Of a DNA stretch of 64,000 nt, positions 21,937-30,204 are shown one piece after another (positions within the stretch are counted from its first letter, which is position 1; every line of letters starts with the position of its first letter). The notes under the pieces were generated by a model. It searched no databases and was not told where the DNA came from. It saw only the letters and a list, made by a program, of their open reading frames with translations. The DNA is from an uncultured Buttiauxella sp. (GTDB lineage Bacteria; Pseudomonadota; Gammaproteobacteria; Enterobacterales; Enterobacteriaceae): the NCBI GenBank assembly GCA_946480445.1, contig CAMLJN010000005.1, positions 124,001 to 188,000 on the forward strand. Reading direction: 5' to 3'. A program made the position numbers and the translations under genes.

Positions 21937-22095
21937 AGATACTTCCTCAATATATTTAGCCACCTACTGTGGCGAACGTGGTCTGTATTTCAGAGCGTTT
22001 CTTACTCAGGCACTTAGGAGGAGACTCACGAAGAAGGGTATCTATGGTGAACTGCTTTACTAAAACTGCTTTCATAAGGTCTGTGTTCCAAACCG
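21937..22095 (-). promoter_or_regulatory. cspA-type 5' leader with cold box
   Basis: Read on the minus strand from about 22095, the leader starts with a CGGTTTG...ACAGACC element (22095-22078) followed by AAAGCAG and GTAAAGCAG. This resembles the start of the E. coli cspA leader (CGGUUUGACGUACAGACC...). Its length is about 159 bases, the same as cspA. Such leaders act as temperature-responsive mRNA structures. Confidence 0.7.
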
Positions 22096-22102
22096 ATGAG
22101 GC

Positions 22103-22132
22103 TATTTACGCACGCCCCCGCTTCTTAAGCAA
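22103..22132 (-). promoter_or_regulatory. Promoter of the csp gene
   Basis: On the minus strand TTGCTT (22132-22127) and TAAATA (22108-22103) are spaced by 18 bases, ending about 7 bases before the inferred leader start. The remaining sequence up to the LysR gene (22133-22399) is AT-rich and shows nothing recognisable. Confidence 0.55.
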
Positions 22133-22399
22133 GAATTATTTTCAATTAAAAAAACACCGGTCTGGATGGCTAAGCGTCTGTAAGATAAGAAAAACACAAA
22201 ACCCTGTTAAAAGAGTCCACCAACAGAAAAGCGCACAATATCTTTTTTAGCGTTATTAAACGAAGCGGTAATGACGGATTAGAGGCTGTCATTTCTTTTT
22301 TTCGCCCCTCTTCAGTGAGGAATATTTTTCTGCCGGCTGAAGCGTTACGACCAATTAAGTGTGTTTTTTCCTGCAAAATAAATTTTCACCAACGGTAAC

Positions 22400-23143
22400 T
22401 TATTTAATTCTTCTCTCCGGTGGGCGCATACCGGTAAGACCGGGCATCACCTCTTTCATCATTTCAATAAATTTGCGCAGGCGGGCCGGGTAATAACTGG
22501 CGTAGGGATAGAGCAGATACACAGGCAGCGGCGCAGCCCGCCAGTCAGATAGAACATGCTGTAGTGTCCCCTCCTCCAGATCGCCCTTGACCACCCACGA
22601 AGAAACCATTGCCACCCCCAGGCCGTTCAGGGTGGCCTTACGCACCGCATACAGGCTGTCGGTACTAAGGCGCGGGGAAATATCAAACGCAAAAGGCTCG
22701 CCGGTCACCACGTTATATAACGTCACCTTATTGCGATAAAAGCTGTTCAGGGCGATCCATGGCAACAGCGCGAGCTGATCCACCTCTTTAATCGCCGATA
22801 CGCCTGCCAGCAGCCCGGGAGCGGCGACAACAATACGCGGCACCCCGACGGGCTCATCCCGACCGCCGCCGACTTCATCTTCAAGGATCTGCCAGTCCTC
22901 GATAAGCCTGCGCGCATGCCGATAGCAGCGTTCACCGTCATCCGTCAGCTTCATTGTGTGCGTTGTTCGCTGGATTAATTTCACGCCGAGCATCTGCTCC
23001 AGCGCCTGCAGGCGTCGGCTTATCGTGGGCTGCGATGTTCCAAGCTGAGCGGCCGCGGCCGACAGGCTGCCGCTTTCAGCAATGCGCACAAAGGTTTGCA
23101 GTATGGCTATACGATCGCCAGCCTGATTTATATTTTTATTCAT
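22400..23143 (-). CDS. LysR-family regulator with an internal in-frame deletion
   Basis: 247 residues instead of the usual ~300. The winged helix-turn-helix (ILQTFVRIAESGSLSAAAAQLGTSQPTISRRLQALE) is complete and the C-terminal half of the effector domain is normal. But GGGRDEPVG (residue ~100) runs straight into VPRIVVAAPGLL, skipping about 60 residues that family members have there (the first lobe, normally beginning GxLRV and ending near the AEVPRIVVA strand). The junction is near base 22843. DNA binding may survive, but ligand sensing is unlikely to be normal. Divergent from the MFS gene at 23239, which it presumably controls. Confidence 0.8.
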   Translation of the reverse strand: MNKNINQAGDRIAILQTFVRIAESGSLSAAAAQLGTSQPTISRRLQALEQMLGVKLIQRTTHTMKLTDDGERCYRHARRLIEDWQILEDEVGGGRDEPVGVPRIVVAAPGLLAGVSAIKEVDQLALLPWIALNSFYRNKVTLYNVVTGEPFAFDISPRLSTDSLYAVRKATLNGLGVAMVSSWVVKGDLEEGTLQHVLSDWRAAPLPVYLLYPYASYYPARLRKFIEMMKEVMPGLTGMRPPERRIK

Positions 23144-23238
23144 ACGCTAAGTGTATAACAGTTTTACCTCCGGGAGGGCTACAACCGGTGGCCTGAAATG
23201 AGAAGAATGGCCGCACATTAACCCTTTCGGAGTGAGCC

Positions 23239-24453
23239 ATGAGCCAGCTTTCATCATTGCAGAGTACCGCCCCGGCAGATCGCGCGCTGCCCTCAAAAAT
23301 TGTCTTTCTTCTGGCCGCAGGTGCCGGACTAAGCGTGGCCTCTATTTACTACGCCCAGCCTATGCTGGGCATTATCGCCGCAACCTTTCATGCCGAGGTC
23401 AGCGAAACAGGCCTCGTACCTATGCTGACCCAGATCGGTTATGCGCTGGGTATCCTTCTGCTAGCCCCGCTGGGCGACCGGTTCGATCGTCGCCGCATTA
23501 TTCTGGTCAAAGGTACCCTGCTGTCGCTTACCTTACTGCTTTGTGGCGTCGCTTCGTCCTGGTCTTTGCTGCTGCTCAGCAGTCTGGCTATCGGGCTGGT
23601 GGCCACCGTCGCGCAGGATATTATCCCTGCCACCGCCGCGCTCGCTTCTGACAACAACCGAGGAAAAACTGTCGGCATGGTCATGACCGGCCTGCTGGCG
23701 GGCATTTTGCTATCAAGGGTATTTAGCGGCGTGGTGGCTGAATTATTTGGCTGGCGCAGCGTATATGCCATCGCCGCCGCAGGCGTGTGGCTGATTACTT
23801 TGACGCTCTGGTACGTGCTCCCGTCTTTTAAACCGGAAACAACGTTGCGCTACCCTGCTTTGCTGCGTTCTCTTGGCAAACTGTGGCTGGACTATTCGGC
23901 GCTGCGCCGTGCTGCGCTGGCACAGGGCTTGCTTTCCGTCGCCTTCAGCGCTTTCTGGTCAACGCTTGCGATTATGCTGGCAGAACGTTATCACCAGGGC
24001 AGCGCTGTGGCGGGAGCTTTCGGTCTGGCCGGTGCCGCTGGTGCCCTGGCCGCACCTCTGGCGGGTTCGCTTGCCGATCGTCGTGGTCCGAACTTTGTCA
24101 CCAAAATAGCCTCAGCGCTGGTCGTCGCCTCCTTTAGCCTGATGTTTGTGCTCCCCCTGCTGCCTGTTCCTGCACAGCTGGCGGTAATCGCCCTTAGCGC
24201 AGTGGGATTTGATCTGGGCATCCAGGCTTCGCTGGTCGCGCATCAGACCATTATCTATGCCATTAACCCGGCGGCCCGCAGTCGCCTGAACGCCATTATG
24301 TTTACCATCGTCTTTATCGGCATGGCAGCAGGCGCAGCGCTTGGCAGTAAAGCGCTGGATACCTTTGGCTGGACAGGTATGGTGCTGCTGGCGACGGCTG
24401 CGGCAACCTGCGCGCTGCTCATTCGCTTATCAACCCGCGCAGATAAGGAGTGA
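23239..24453 (+). CDS. MFS transporter (drug/arabinose-efflux type)
   Basis: 404 residues with 12 predicted transmembrane segments. The signature loop GDRFDRRR between helices 2 and 3 and the second-half counterpart ADRRGPNF are visible. Substrate not inferable; the family includes exporters of drugs and metabolites. The ATG has GGAGTGAGCC before it. The divergent LysR gene, 95 bases away, suggests local control. Confidence 0.85.
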   Translation: MSQLSSLQSTAPADRALPSKIVFLLAAGAGLSVASIYYAQPMLGIIAATFHAEVSETGLVPMLTQIGYALGILLLAPLGDRFDRRRIILVKGTLLSLTLLLCGVASSWSLLLLSSLAIGLVATVAQDIIPATAALASDNNRGKTVGMVMTGLLAGILLSRVFSGVVAELFGWRSVYAIAAAGVWLITLTLWYVLPSFKPETTLRYPALLRSLGKLWLDYSALRRAALAQGLLSVAFSAFWSTLAIMLAERYHQGSAVAGAFGLAGAAGALAAPLAGSLADRRGPNFVTKIASALVVASFSLMFVLPLLPVPAQLAVIALSAVGFDLGIQASLVAHQTIIYAINPAARSRLNAIMFTIVFIGMAAGAALGSKALDTFGWTGMVLLATAAATCALLIRLSTRADKE

Positions 24454-24518
24454 ATATCGGGAGCCCGGATCCCGCTTTCACCCGCGATAATCCTTGCTCT
24501 CGCCGCTTATATTTATTA

Positions 24519-24534
24519 CTGTATATAAATACAG
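24519..24534 (+). promoter_or_regulatory. LexA (SOS) box for the msgA-like gene
   Basis: CTGTATATAAATACAG fits CTGT-N8-ACAG perfectly and lies 19 bases before the ATG, covering the likely promoter. It is the exact reverse complement of the box before umuD. Confidence 0.92.
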
Positions 24535-24553
24535 CAAAAAAGAGATTTAACAA

Positions 24554-24796
24554 ATGTTCGTTGAACTGGTTTACGATAAACGGAACGTAGCAGGACTGCC
24601 TGGCGCCAATGAAAAAATCCTCGCTGAGCTGACCCGGCGCGTACAGGGGATTTTTCCGGACGCGGAAGTAAAAGTTAAGCCGATGCAGACTAACGCCGTC
24701 AACAGCGACTGTACTAAAAGTGAAAAAGAGAGAATCAACCGTCTGGTTGAAGAGATGTTTGATGAAGCCGATTTCTGGCTGGTTACGGAAGAATAA
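24554..24796 (+). CDS. msgA: DinI-family protein, MsgA-like
   Basis: 80 residues (MFVELVYDKRNVAGLPGANE...DEADFWLVTEE), homologous to Salmonella MsgA and to DinI, which stabilises RecA filaments and modulates LexA/UmuD cleavage. The acidic C-terminal helix (EEMFDEADFW) typical of DinI is present. A perfect LexA box is upstream. MsgA has been described as a virulence-associated gene in Salmonella. It is followed after 2 bases by a 24-codon ORF. Confidence 0.9.
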   Translation: MFVELVYDKRNVAGLPGANEKILAELTRRVQGIFPDAEVKVKPMQTNAVNSDCTKSEKERINRLVEEMFDEADFWLVTEE

Positions 24797-24798
24797 CA

Positions 24799-24873
24799 AT
24801 GCGTAAAACAACGTTAGTCCTGATCGTCGTCGCCATCGTGGTCTGGTTTGCCAGCCATCAGGGTTGGATCTAA
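24799..24873 (+). CDS. 24-residue membrane peptide, YoaJ-like
   Basis: Micro-ORF starting 2 bases after the msgA-like stop (TAACAATG). It encodes MRKTTLVLIVVAIVVWFASH ending QGWI: a basic start, one hydrophobic helix and a Gly-Trp end. Length and pattern resemble E. coli YoaJ as I recall it (MKKTT..., ends in GWW), a membrane peptide of the same size. Its placement implies cotranscription with the SOS-controlled upstream gene. No function is known. Confidence 0.65.
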   Translation: MRKTTLVLIVVAIVVWFASHQGWI

Positions 24874-24908
24874 ACATGTAGGGGAGGTAAAACAAAAAAG
24901 AGGGGAAA

Positions 24909-24984
<76 letters not shown>

Positions 24985-25132
24985 ACTGGCGGGCATATTA
25001 CACATCCCGCCTGTCGGTTGCAATTCCCTGCGCGACCGTTCGCTCAAAAATTCAACCGATTGATCTTAATCATTTCTTTTAGTAAGACTTGTCGCCGATC
25101 AATCGTTCACTTTTTAAACTTCTGCGCTCGTT

Positions 25133-25519
25133 TTACTGATTTAATGCCGCTTTTGCCTCTGACAGCTCGTCCTTCGCCTCTTCCAGCTTACGCGTTCTTT
25201 TGTTTATCTTGTCGGTACGACCGGATGCCTGCGCCTCAGCAAGATCCTGCTTCGCGTCTGCAACCTTGCGTTCTTTTTTACGTATGTCGGCCTCACGCTC
25301 CGCCCTTAACGAGGCGTCGGTGCAGTAAGTTTCCACTTTCGAGATGGCTCTCTCAAGACCCGCGACCCGATAGCTATTACCATGCGCCTTTGCGTAGTCC
25401 ATTTCCCTCGCAAGAGCCTCTTTTTTTGCCGCACAGCCCGTGAGTTGTGCCTGAGCAACGGCTGGAGCAAGGGAAGCAGAGGCCAGCAAAAGTGCTGCGA
25501 TAATTTTTTTGTTAAACAT
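25133..25519 (-). CDS. DUF1090 periplasmic protein, YqjC-like
   Basis: 128 residues. A signal peptide (MFNKKIIAALLLASASLAPAVAQA) is followed by a charged helical domain with two Cys and heptad-like repeats (KKERKVADAKQDLAEAQ...KRTRKLEEAKDELSEAK). This is the DUF1090 pattern of E. coli YqjC. AGGAGATTTAT precedes the start. Role unknown; expected to be a periplasmic coiled-coil protein. Confidence 0.85.
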   Translation of the reverse strand: MFNKKIIAALLLASASLAPAVAQAQLTGCAAKKEALAREMDYAKAHGNSYRVAGLERAISKVETYCTDASLRAEREADIRKKERKVADAKQDLAEAQASGRTDKINKRTRKLEEAKDELSEAKAALNQ

Positions 25520-25611
25520 ATAAATCTCCTGATAAATCCTTCATCGTCCTTTCGGGTCTGATAGTACCATAACGGCAGGATCTTAATTATTTCTTAATCC
25601 CTGTCTTTTAG

Positions 25612-26880
25612 CTAACGAACAACCAGCAGATCTGAAAACCGGGTTGTATAGTGCGCAGACAGCATCTCCCGCTTCATCTGCCAGGGCTGCTGTATGCCCT
25701 GCCCGGCAAAATAAAGCGTTCCCCGTCCCCGCTGATTATTCAGGCTATCGAGCACCTGCATTAATGCTTCGCTATTGCGCCGGGGGAGATTGTCGTCAAA
25801 AAGATTTAGCTGAGCGATGCCCTGGCTGAAGAAATCCCCCAGCATGATCCCCGCTTTTTGATAGCGATGCCCCTCGCGCCAGATAACATCGAGACATTTC
25901 ATGGCGGCATTAATAATATCCCTGCTGTCCTGGGTCGGTGTCAGAAGCTTTATCGTGGCCTGGTTGCCGTAGTACGGCTCGTTGATGGCAAAAGGGCTGC
26001 TTTTAACAAAGACTGAAATCTGCCGACAATACTGATGTTCCCCACGCAGTTTTTCTGCAGCACGCGAGGCGTAGCTGCAAATGGCCTGCCGCATAGACGC
26101 ATACTCACTTACCCGCTCGCCAAAAGAGCGCGAGCAGACAATTTCCTGTTTAACTGGCGCAAACTCCTCATGCTCCAGGCAGGGCTCCCCCCGCAGCTCA
26201 CGGACGGTGCGCTCAAGCACGACACTGAAATGTTTGCGGATAAAGCGAATATCTGATTCGCACAGCTGCAAAACGTTTTCTATCCCCATCGTCTCCAGTT
26301 TTTTAGCGATGCGTCTTCCTACTCCCCATACTTCGTCAACCGGTAACGCAGCCATCAGCCTGCGCCGCTGCTGAAGATTAGACAGATCGACAACGCCCCC
26401 GGACTGCTCCGGCCACTTTTTGGCGGCATGGTTGGCAAGCTTTGCCAGCGTTTTCGTCTGTGCAATCCCAACGCCAACCGTCAGATGCGTCCGTTGCAGC
26501 ACCGTCGCGCGTATTTCACGGCCAAAGTCCTTAAGATTCCGGCAGCGGCTCACACCGCTCAGATCGCAGAAAGCTACATCTATGGAATAAATTTCACAGC
26601 GAGGAGACAGCTCTTCAAGCGTACTCATTACCCGATCTGACATATCGGCATACAGCTCATAGTTTGAACTAAAGCAAACGATGCCATAGCGCTGGAAGAG
26701 ATCTTTTTGCTTAAAAAACGGTGCGCCCATTTTTACCCCCAGCGCCTTAGCCTCCGCGCTGCGGGAAATAATACAGCCGTCGTTATTCGACAGGACAACA
26801 ACAGGCCGTCCCTGCAAATCGGGTCTGAACACGGTTTCGCAGCTGGCATAAAATGAATTCACATCAACAAGTGCAAACAT
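25612..26880 (-). CDS. umuC: DNA polymerase V catalytic subunit UmuC, with an altered active-site residue
   Basis: Y-family translesion polymerase, 422 residues, collinear with E. coli UmuC. The N-terminal DVNSFYASCE motif with the first catalytic Asp (D6) is intact, as are the little finger and the C-terminal clamp-binding region (QLNLF). However the SIDEAF motif reads SIDVAF: codon 102 (26577-26575) is GTA instead of GAA. In E. coli UmuC D101 and E102 belong to the catalytic metal site and D101 mutants are inactive. The protein is therefore predicted to be strongly impaired in synthesis although it should fold and bind UmuD'. It starts 2 bases after the umuD stop. Confidence 0.93.
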   Translation of the reverse strand: MFALVDVNSFYASCETVFRPDLQGRPVVVLSNNDGCIISRSAEAKALGVKMGAPFFKQKDLFQRYGIVCFSSNYELYADMSDRVMSTLEELSPRCEIYSIDVAFCDLSGVSRCRNLKDFGREIRATVLQRTHLTVGVGIAQTKTLAKLANHAAKKWPEQSGGVVDLSNLQQRRRLMAALPVDEVWGVGRRIAKKLETMGIENVLQLCESDIRFIRKHFSVVLERTVRELRGEPCLEHEEFAPVKQEIVCSRSFGERVSEYASMRQAICSYASRAAEKLRGEHQYCRQISVFVKSSPFAINEPYYGNQATIKLLTPTQDSRDIINAAMKCLDVIWREGHRYQKAGIMLGDFFSQGIAQLNLFDDNLPRRNSEALMQVLDSLNNQRGRGTLYFAGQGIQQPWQMKREMLSAHYTTRFSDLLVVR

Positions 26881-26882
26881 GG

Positions 26883-27302
26883 TCAGCAGGCCGGTTTCAC
26901 GATAAAAGTTACCACGCCGAAAATTTCCAGCTCATCCTCAGCGCTAATTTTAAGAGGGGGATAAGCACTGTTGAGCGGGTTGAGCTGCACGGTTGGCCGC
27001 AGCTGCAATTGCTTGGCGGTAAACTCGCCGTCAAACGACGCAATGACAATATCGCCGTGCTGTGCTGTACGGGAGCTGTCCACCACCAGCAGATCGCCTT
27101 CGTTGATCCCACCGTCAATCATCGAGTCGCCGGCCGCTCTGACGAAATACGTCGAGCTTGGATGCTGGATAAGTAATTCATTGAGATCGATACGCTTTTC
27201 AATGTAATCCTGCGCGGGTGAAGGAAACCCACACTGCACCGGATCGCTGAACAGCGGTAACAGGACTATCGGTCGTAAGGGGGCGGATTGATAAAATTTC
27301 AT
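26883..27302 (-). CDS. umuD: SOS mutagenesis protein UmuD
   Basis: 139 residues, like E. coli. The self-cleavage site C24-G25 (QCGFPSP), the nucleophile S60 (GDSMIDGG) and the general base K97 are all present, so RecA-stimulated cleavage to UmuD' should occur. The ATG at 27302 ([11 protein letters not shown]) aligns with the family; the in-frame ATG at 27323 would run towards the LexA box. Operon with umuC. Confidence 0.95.
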   Translation of the reverse strand: MKFYQSAPLRPIVLLPLFSDPVQCGFPSPAQDYIEKRIDLNELLIQHPSSTYFVRAAGDSMIDGGINEGDLLVVDSSRTAQHGDIVIASFDGEFTAKQLQLRPTVQLNPLNSAYPPLKISAEDELEIFGVVTFIVKPAC

Positions 27303-27326
27303 GATGTTACACTCATTACGCATTCA

Positions 27327-27342
27327 CTGTATTTATATACAG
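27327..27342 (-). promoter_or_regulatory. LexA (SOS) box for umuDC
   Basis: On the minus strand CTGTATATAAATACAG, preceded by TA, 24 bases before the umuD start. It is identical to the msgA-like box and close to the E. coli umuDC box. Confidence 0.93.
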
Positions 27343-27667
27343 TAGAATTAACGGCTCCACCGATCAAGTCCCCCGCTGCGCGGTTCAACGCCTGTATCAC
27401 GCTTAATCGCATCCAACGCTATGATCGCAGGAAAGATCATGCCTCGTGTAAATTTTTCCTCCCGCTGGCTGATTGCTCAAAAATCAGACATCACAACGGG
27501 GGATGCACAAGATGGCGGGCACGCTAACAACACGCATAGAGGACATGTGCTTCCTTACCCTGCGCATTCTCATTTCTGCTATCGATCTTCGTCCGATCCC
27601 TCAAAGAAATCTCGCCCTTAATTTATTAAAAGCGTAATCTGGCAAAAAAAACAGGGGGCTTTTTCTT
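27343..27667. other. umuD upstream gap
   Basis: About 325 bases between the divergent umuD box and the IraP-like gene. Small ORFs exist on the plus strand but show no homology, no signal and no good ribosome binding site. Nothing else recognised. Confidence 0.4.
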
Positions 27668-28003
27668 ATGAAAAATTTAATACTCAGTGTTATCGCAAAG
27701 ATTTCGAAAATGGATGCCGAAGCCAAGCAGCTTGCGGCCAAAGTAGAGGCTCAGTCTCTGCTTATTGGAGCCTTATTACTGACCATCGGTAAAAATGGCG
27801 GTATGAGTGAAATGATTGAAAACGTGAAGAAAGCGATCAATGCCGCGCTGGATGCTGCGGACAGTCCTCTGAAATCGGATGCAGAACTCCTGCTGAATGA
27901 GTTCAACAATATTGTGGTATTAACCCAGTTGCTTGAAACGAATGACGCAGAAATTGATATCGACTCTTTAAAAACCGCGTCCGGTGATACCGTAACGGAC
28001 TGA
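27668..28003 (+). CDS. IraP-like putative anti-adaptor
   Basis: 111 residues. The start (MKNLILSVIAKISKMDAEAKQLAAKVEAQSLLIGALL) follows the pattern of E. coli IraP ([37 protein letters not shown]), which binds RssB and protects sigma-S from ClpXP. The helical N-terminal half fits; the C-terminal acidic part is longer than in IraP (86 residues). I infer a distant IraP-type or related RssB-interacting protein with moderate confidence. Monocistronic. Confidence 0.6.
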   Translation: MKNLILSVIAKISKMDAEAKQLAAKVEAQSLLIGALLLTIGKNGGMSEMIENVKKAINAALDAADSPLKSDAELLLNEFNNIVVLTQLLETNDAEIDIDSLKTASGDTVTD

Positions 28004-28104
28004 TCCTCACGACCTGTGGCCGGGCGATTTTTTACTGAGCAGTTAACCTACGCCCCTTCCCGGTAAGAGTTACACGATGCGTTAACCGGGTAACGCCCAT
28101 AAAA

Positions 28105-28149
28105 AACTGCACCTTACTTTGTTGGGTATCCAACATTTGAGGTGCAGTT
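28105..28149. repeat. 45-bp palindromic element resembling two abutted IS3/IS150-type ends; also the hydrolase terminator
   Basis: AACTGCACCT at the left pairs perfectly with AGGTGCAGTT at the right, and an inner GTTGG-GTAT-CCAAC forms a second stem. Each half looks like an insertion-sequence end of the IS150 type (ACTGCACC...GTTGG). On the minus strand the structure is followed by a T-run, so it can also terminate the hydrolase gene. No transposase remains. Confidence 0.55.
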
Positions 28150-28176
28150 CACGCAGGCAGTCAGTAAACAGAGCGG

Positions 28177-29040
28177 TTAGATCAGGTGCTGTCTAAACCA
28201 GCTGGTTTGATGCTCGATAACCTCATCAAAATGTTTCCCTGCATAGACTTCATAGTGGTTTGCGCCTTCCACCACCAGCAGCGTTTTCACTTTTGATGTC
28301 ACGGCTTCGTAAAGCGCTTTGCCCTGTTCAGGCGCGTTGACTGAATCATTCCCCGCCACCACCACCATCGCCGGGCAGGTCACCCGAGCGGCAGATTCGG
28401 CTGGCTTATAATTTAATGTTTCGCGCACGGTCAGGAACGGGATTTTGATATCCATGGCAGGGAAGCGGTCTTTATTGGCCGCAAAGAAAGCTTTGGATTC
28501 TTCATCACCCAGCACCTTCGTGATGGCGACAAACATCTCTTTACCCGTTTTTTCCCTCTTCTCTGCCATTTTATCCAGGGTGGCAATAAAGCCGTCTTTT
28601 TCCTCAGCGCCCATCCCACCGGTAACAATGATTTCGCCATCCGCAAAGCCCAGCTGGCTGACAATACAGCGGATCTCCGGGCGCTGAACAGCGGCGCCAA
28701 ACACGTGCCCCCCGCCTAAAGAAGTCCCCCAGAGGCCCGTACGCGTAGCGTCAACTTCCGGTAAAGTTTTTACCCAGTCGATAACGGTAATGATATCGTC
28801 GATCTGCATGCCCGGGATAAGCCGACCGCGTTCACCTTCGCTCGCACCAAAGCCCCGATAATCAAAAGTGACGGTGGCGAACCCTGCTTTGGTGAAAGCC
28901 TCCGCAAACGAAGGCAGGAGAATGTCCTGGATACCACAAAATCCATGGCACAGGATAACCACTGGAGGCTGCTGTGACTCATCGGGCAACCGCAATGTCG
29001 CTGCTATTCCCTCTGGCAGTTTATAAGACTGAATATTCAT
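28177..29040 (-). CDS. Alpha/beta hydrolase
   Basis: 287 residues of the alpha/beta-hydrolase fold without a signal peptide. The nucleophile elbow GTSLGG gives S107; the oxyanion region is CHGFCG; D232 (VVAGNDSVNAP) and H262 (GANHYE) complete the triad. The insertion between strands 6 and 7 (about 135-200) resembles dienelactone-hydrolase-like and acyl-transferring peptidase-like members. Substrate unknown. Confidence 0.85.
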   Translation of the reverse strand: MNIQSYKLPEGIAATLRLPDESQQPPVVILCHGFCGIQDILLPSFAEAFTKAGFATVTFDYRGFGASEGERGRLIPGMQIDDIITVIDWVKTLPEVDATRTGLWGTSLGGGHVFGAAVQRPEIRCIVSQLGFADGEIIVTGGMGAEEKDGFIATLDKMAEKREKTGKEMFVAITKVLGDEESKAFFAANKDRFPAMDIKIPFLTVRETLNYKPAESAARVTCPAMVVVAGNDSVNAPEQGKALYEAVTSKVKTLLVVEGANHYEVYAGKHFDEVIEHQTSWFRQHLI

Positions 29041-29262
29041 TTAACTGTTTGCTCCCTTGTCAATGAAGACGAATAGTAACCCATTGACACTACTGATTTA
29101 TCATTTTGAACCAAATTTGTGCCCTAAGTTAAATTATTTTCCCGTCTTCAATTCTGCCTCGCAGAGGGTGCCCGAGTTCCCCCGGACACTACGCCTCTCA
29201 TCTTGTCAGATAGCTGCAAGGCATGAAGTTAACACTTTAACATCCCGCACAATCTTTATCCG

Positions 29263-30090
29263 TCAACCCGGGTATGAATGACGCAGCATGGGATAAGTAA
29301 AAAACAGCAGATGGATAACATTCAGGCCAACATGGAACGCGACGGCCACCCAGAGTCGCCCACTCCACATCCATGCCAGCCCGTAAATAACCCCGGCAAG
29401 AGCGGCGAAAATAACCAGAAGCGTCCCACCCGCATAATGTACTGCCCCAAAAATAGCAGCGGAAATAAGCAACGCTAAAACTGGATGGATCAGTCCGGAT
29501 AATCGCTGCTGCAGGTAACCGCGGAATAAAGCTTCTTCGGCCAGTGAAACAAAAAATATATTCGCCAGCATAAACTGGAAGAACCATACCGGCCTGTGCA
29601 TCTCAAGCTTCAGTCCCCCCAGATACACGGCCACCATCAGCAGTGCGGGGATCGCTAATATCAGCAGTAACCAGTAAGGCTTTGCTGGCTGATACGCAGG
29701 TTTTGTCACAAAAAGCGATTTCAGACAAACCAGCAGCATAAAAGGCACCAGCGCCTTATCGAAGTTGTAATACATCGTGAAAGGGATGCTTGCTGCCCCG
29801 ACGCTGACTGAGTCAAGAACCTTGAGGTTATGGAACCCGGGTATAGCATGGAGCAACGCCCCGATGGCCCCCGCCACCAATAAAGCCTCCAGGCAGTATC
29901 GTCCTGCTCTGCTGTGGCTAACTCTTACGTAGGCGAAGGCAATCAGCGCCATAACGCCTAAAAAAGTAAGAGCACGCCAGTCAAGCGTGCCATTTACCGC
30001 CCCCATTACCACCGTGATAAAAAGCAGGCCCAATGAGATTTTTTTATGAAATTGTAATGCCAGTAAAGAAAGCGCCAACAGTATCCACAT
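29263..30090 (-). CDS. CPBP-family intramembrane metalloprotease
   Basis: 275 residues with about eight membrane segments. The family motifs are EEALFRG (E185, E186, R190), FGAVH (H218) and HVGLN (H253), which form the glutamate/histidine active site of the CAAX-protease and bacteriocin-processing (Abi) family. It stands alone, with no bacteriocin gene nearby, so the substrate cannot be guessed. Confidence 0.87.
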   Translation of the reverse strand: MWILLALSLLALQFHKKISLGLLFITVVMGAVNGTLDWRALTFLGVMALIAFAYVRVSHSRAGRYCLEALLVAGAIGALLHAIPGFHNLKVLDSVSVGAASIPFTMYYNFDKALVPFMLLVCLKSLFVTKPAYQPAKPYWLLLILAIPALLMVAVYLGGLKLEMHRPVWFFQFMLANIFFVSLAEEALFRGYLQQRLSGLIHPVLALLISAAIFGAVHYAGGTLLVIFAALAGVIYGLAWMWSGRLWVAVAFHVGLNVIHLLFFTYPMLRHSYPG

Positions 30091-30204
30091 AGATCATCCT
30101 TAACATTTTTCAGAATCGGGAAGAACCTAACACCGATAAATCACCGAGACAAACAGAACGCGCCACCAAAGCGTGGAAAATGCTGGTACGTTATCCCAGG
30201 CAGG

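Noticed and set aside
27421..27621. Plus-strand 66-codon ORF in the umuD upstream gap
   Set aside because: No ribosome binding site, no homology and no conserved feature.
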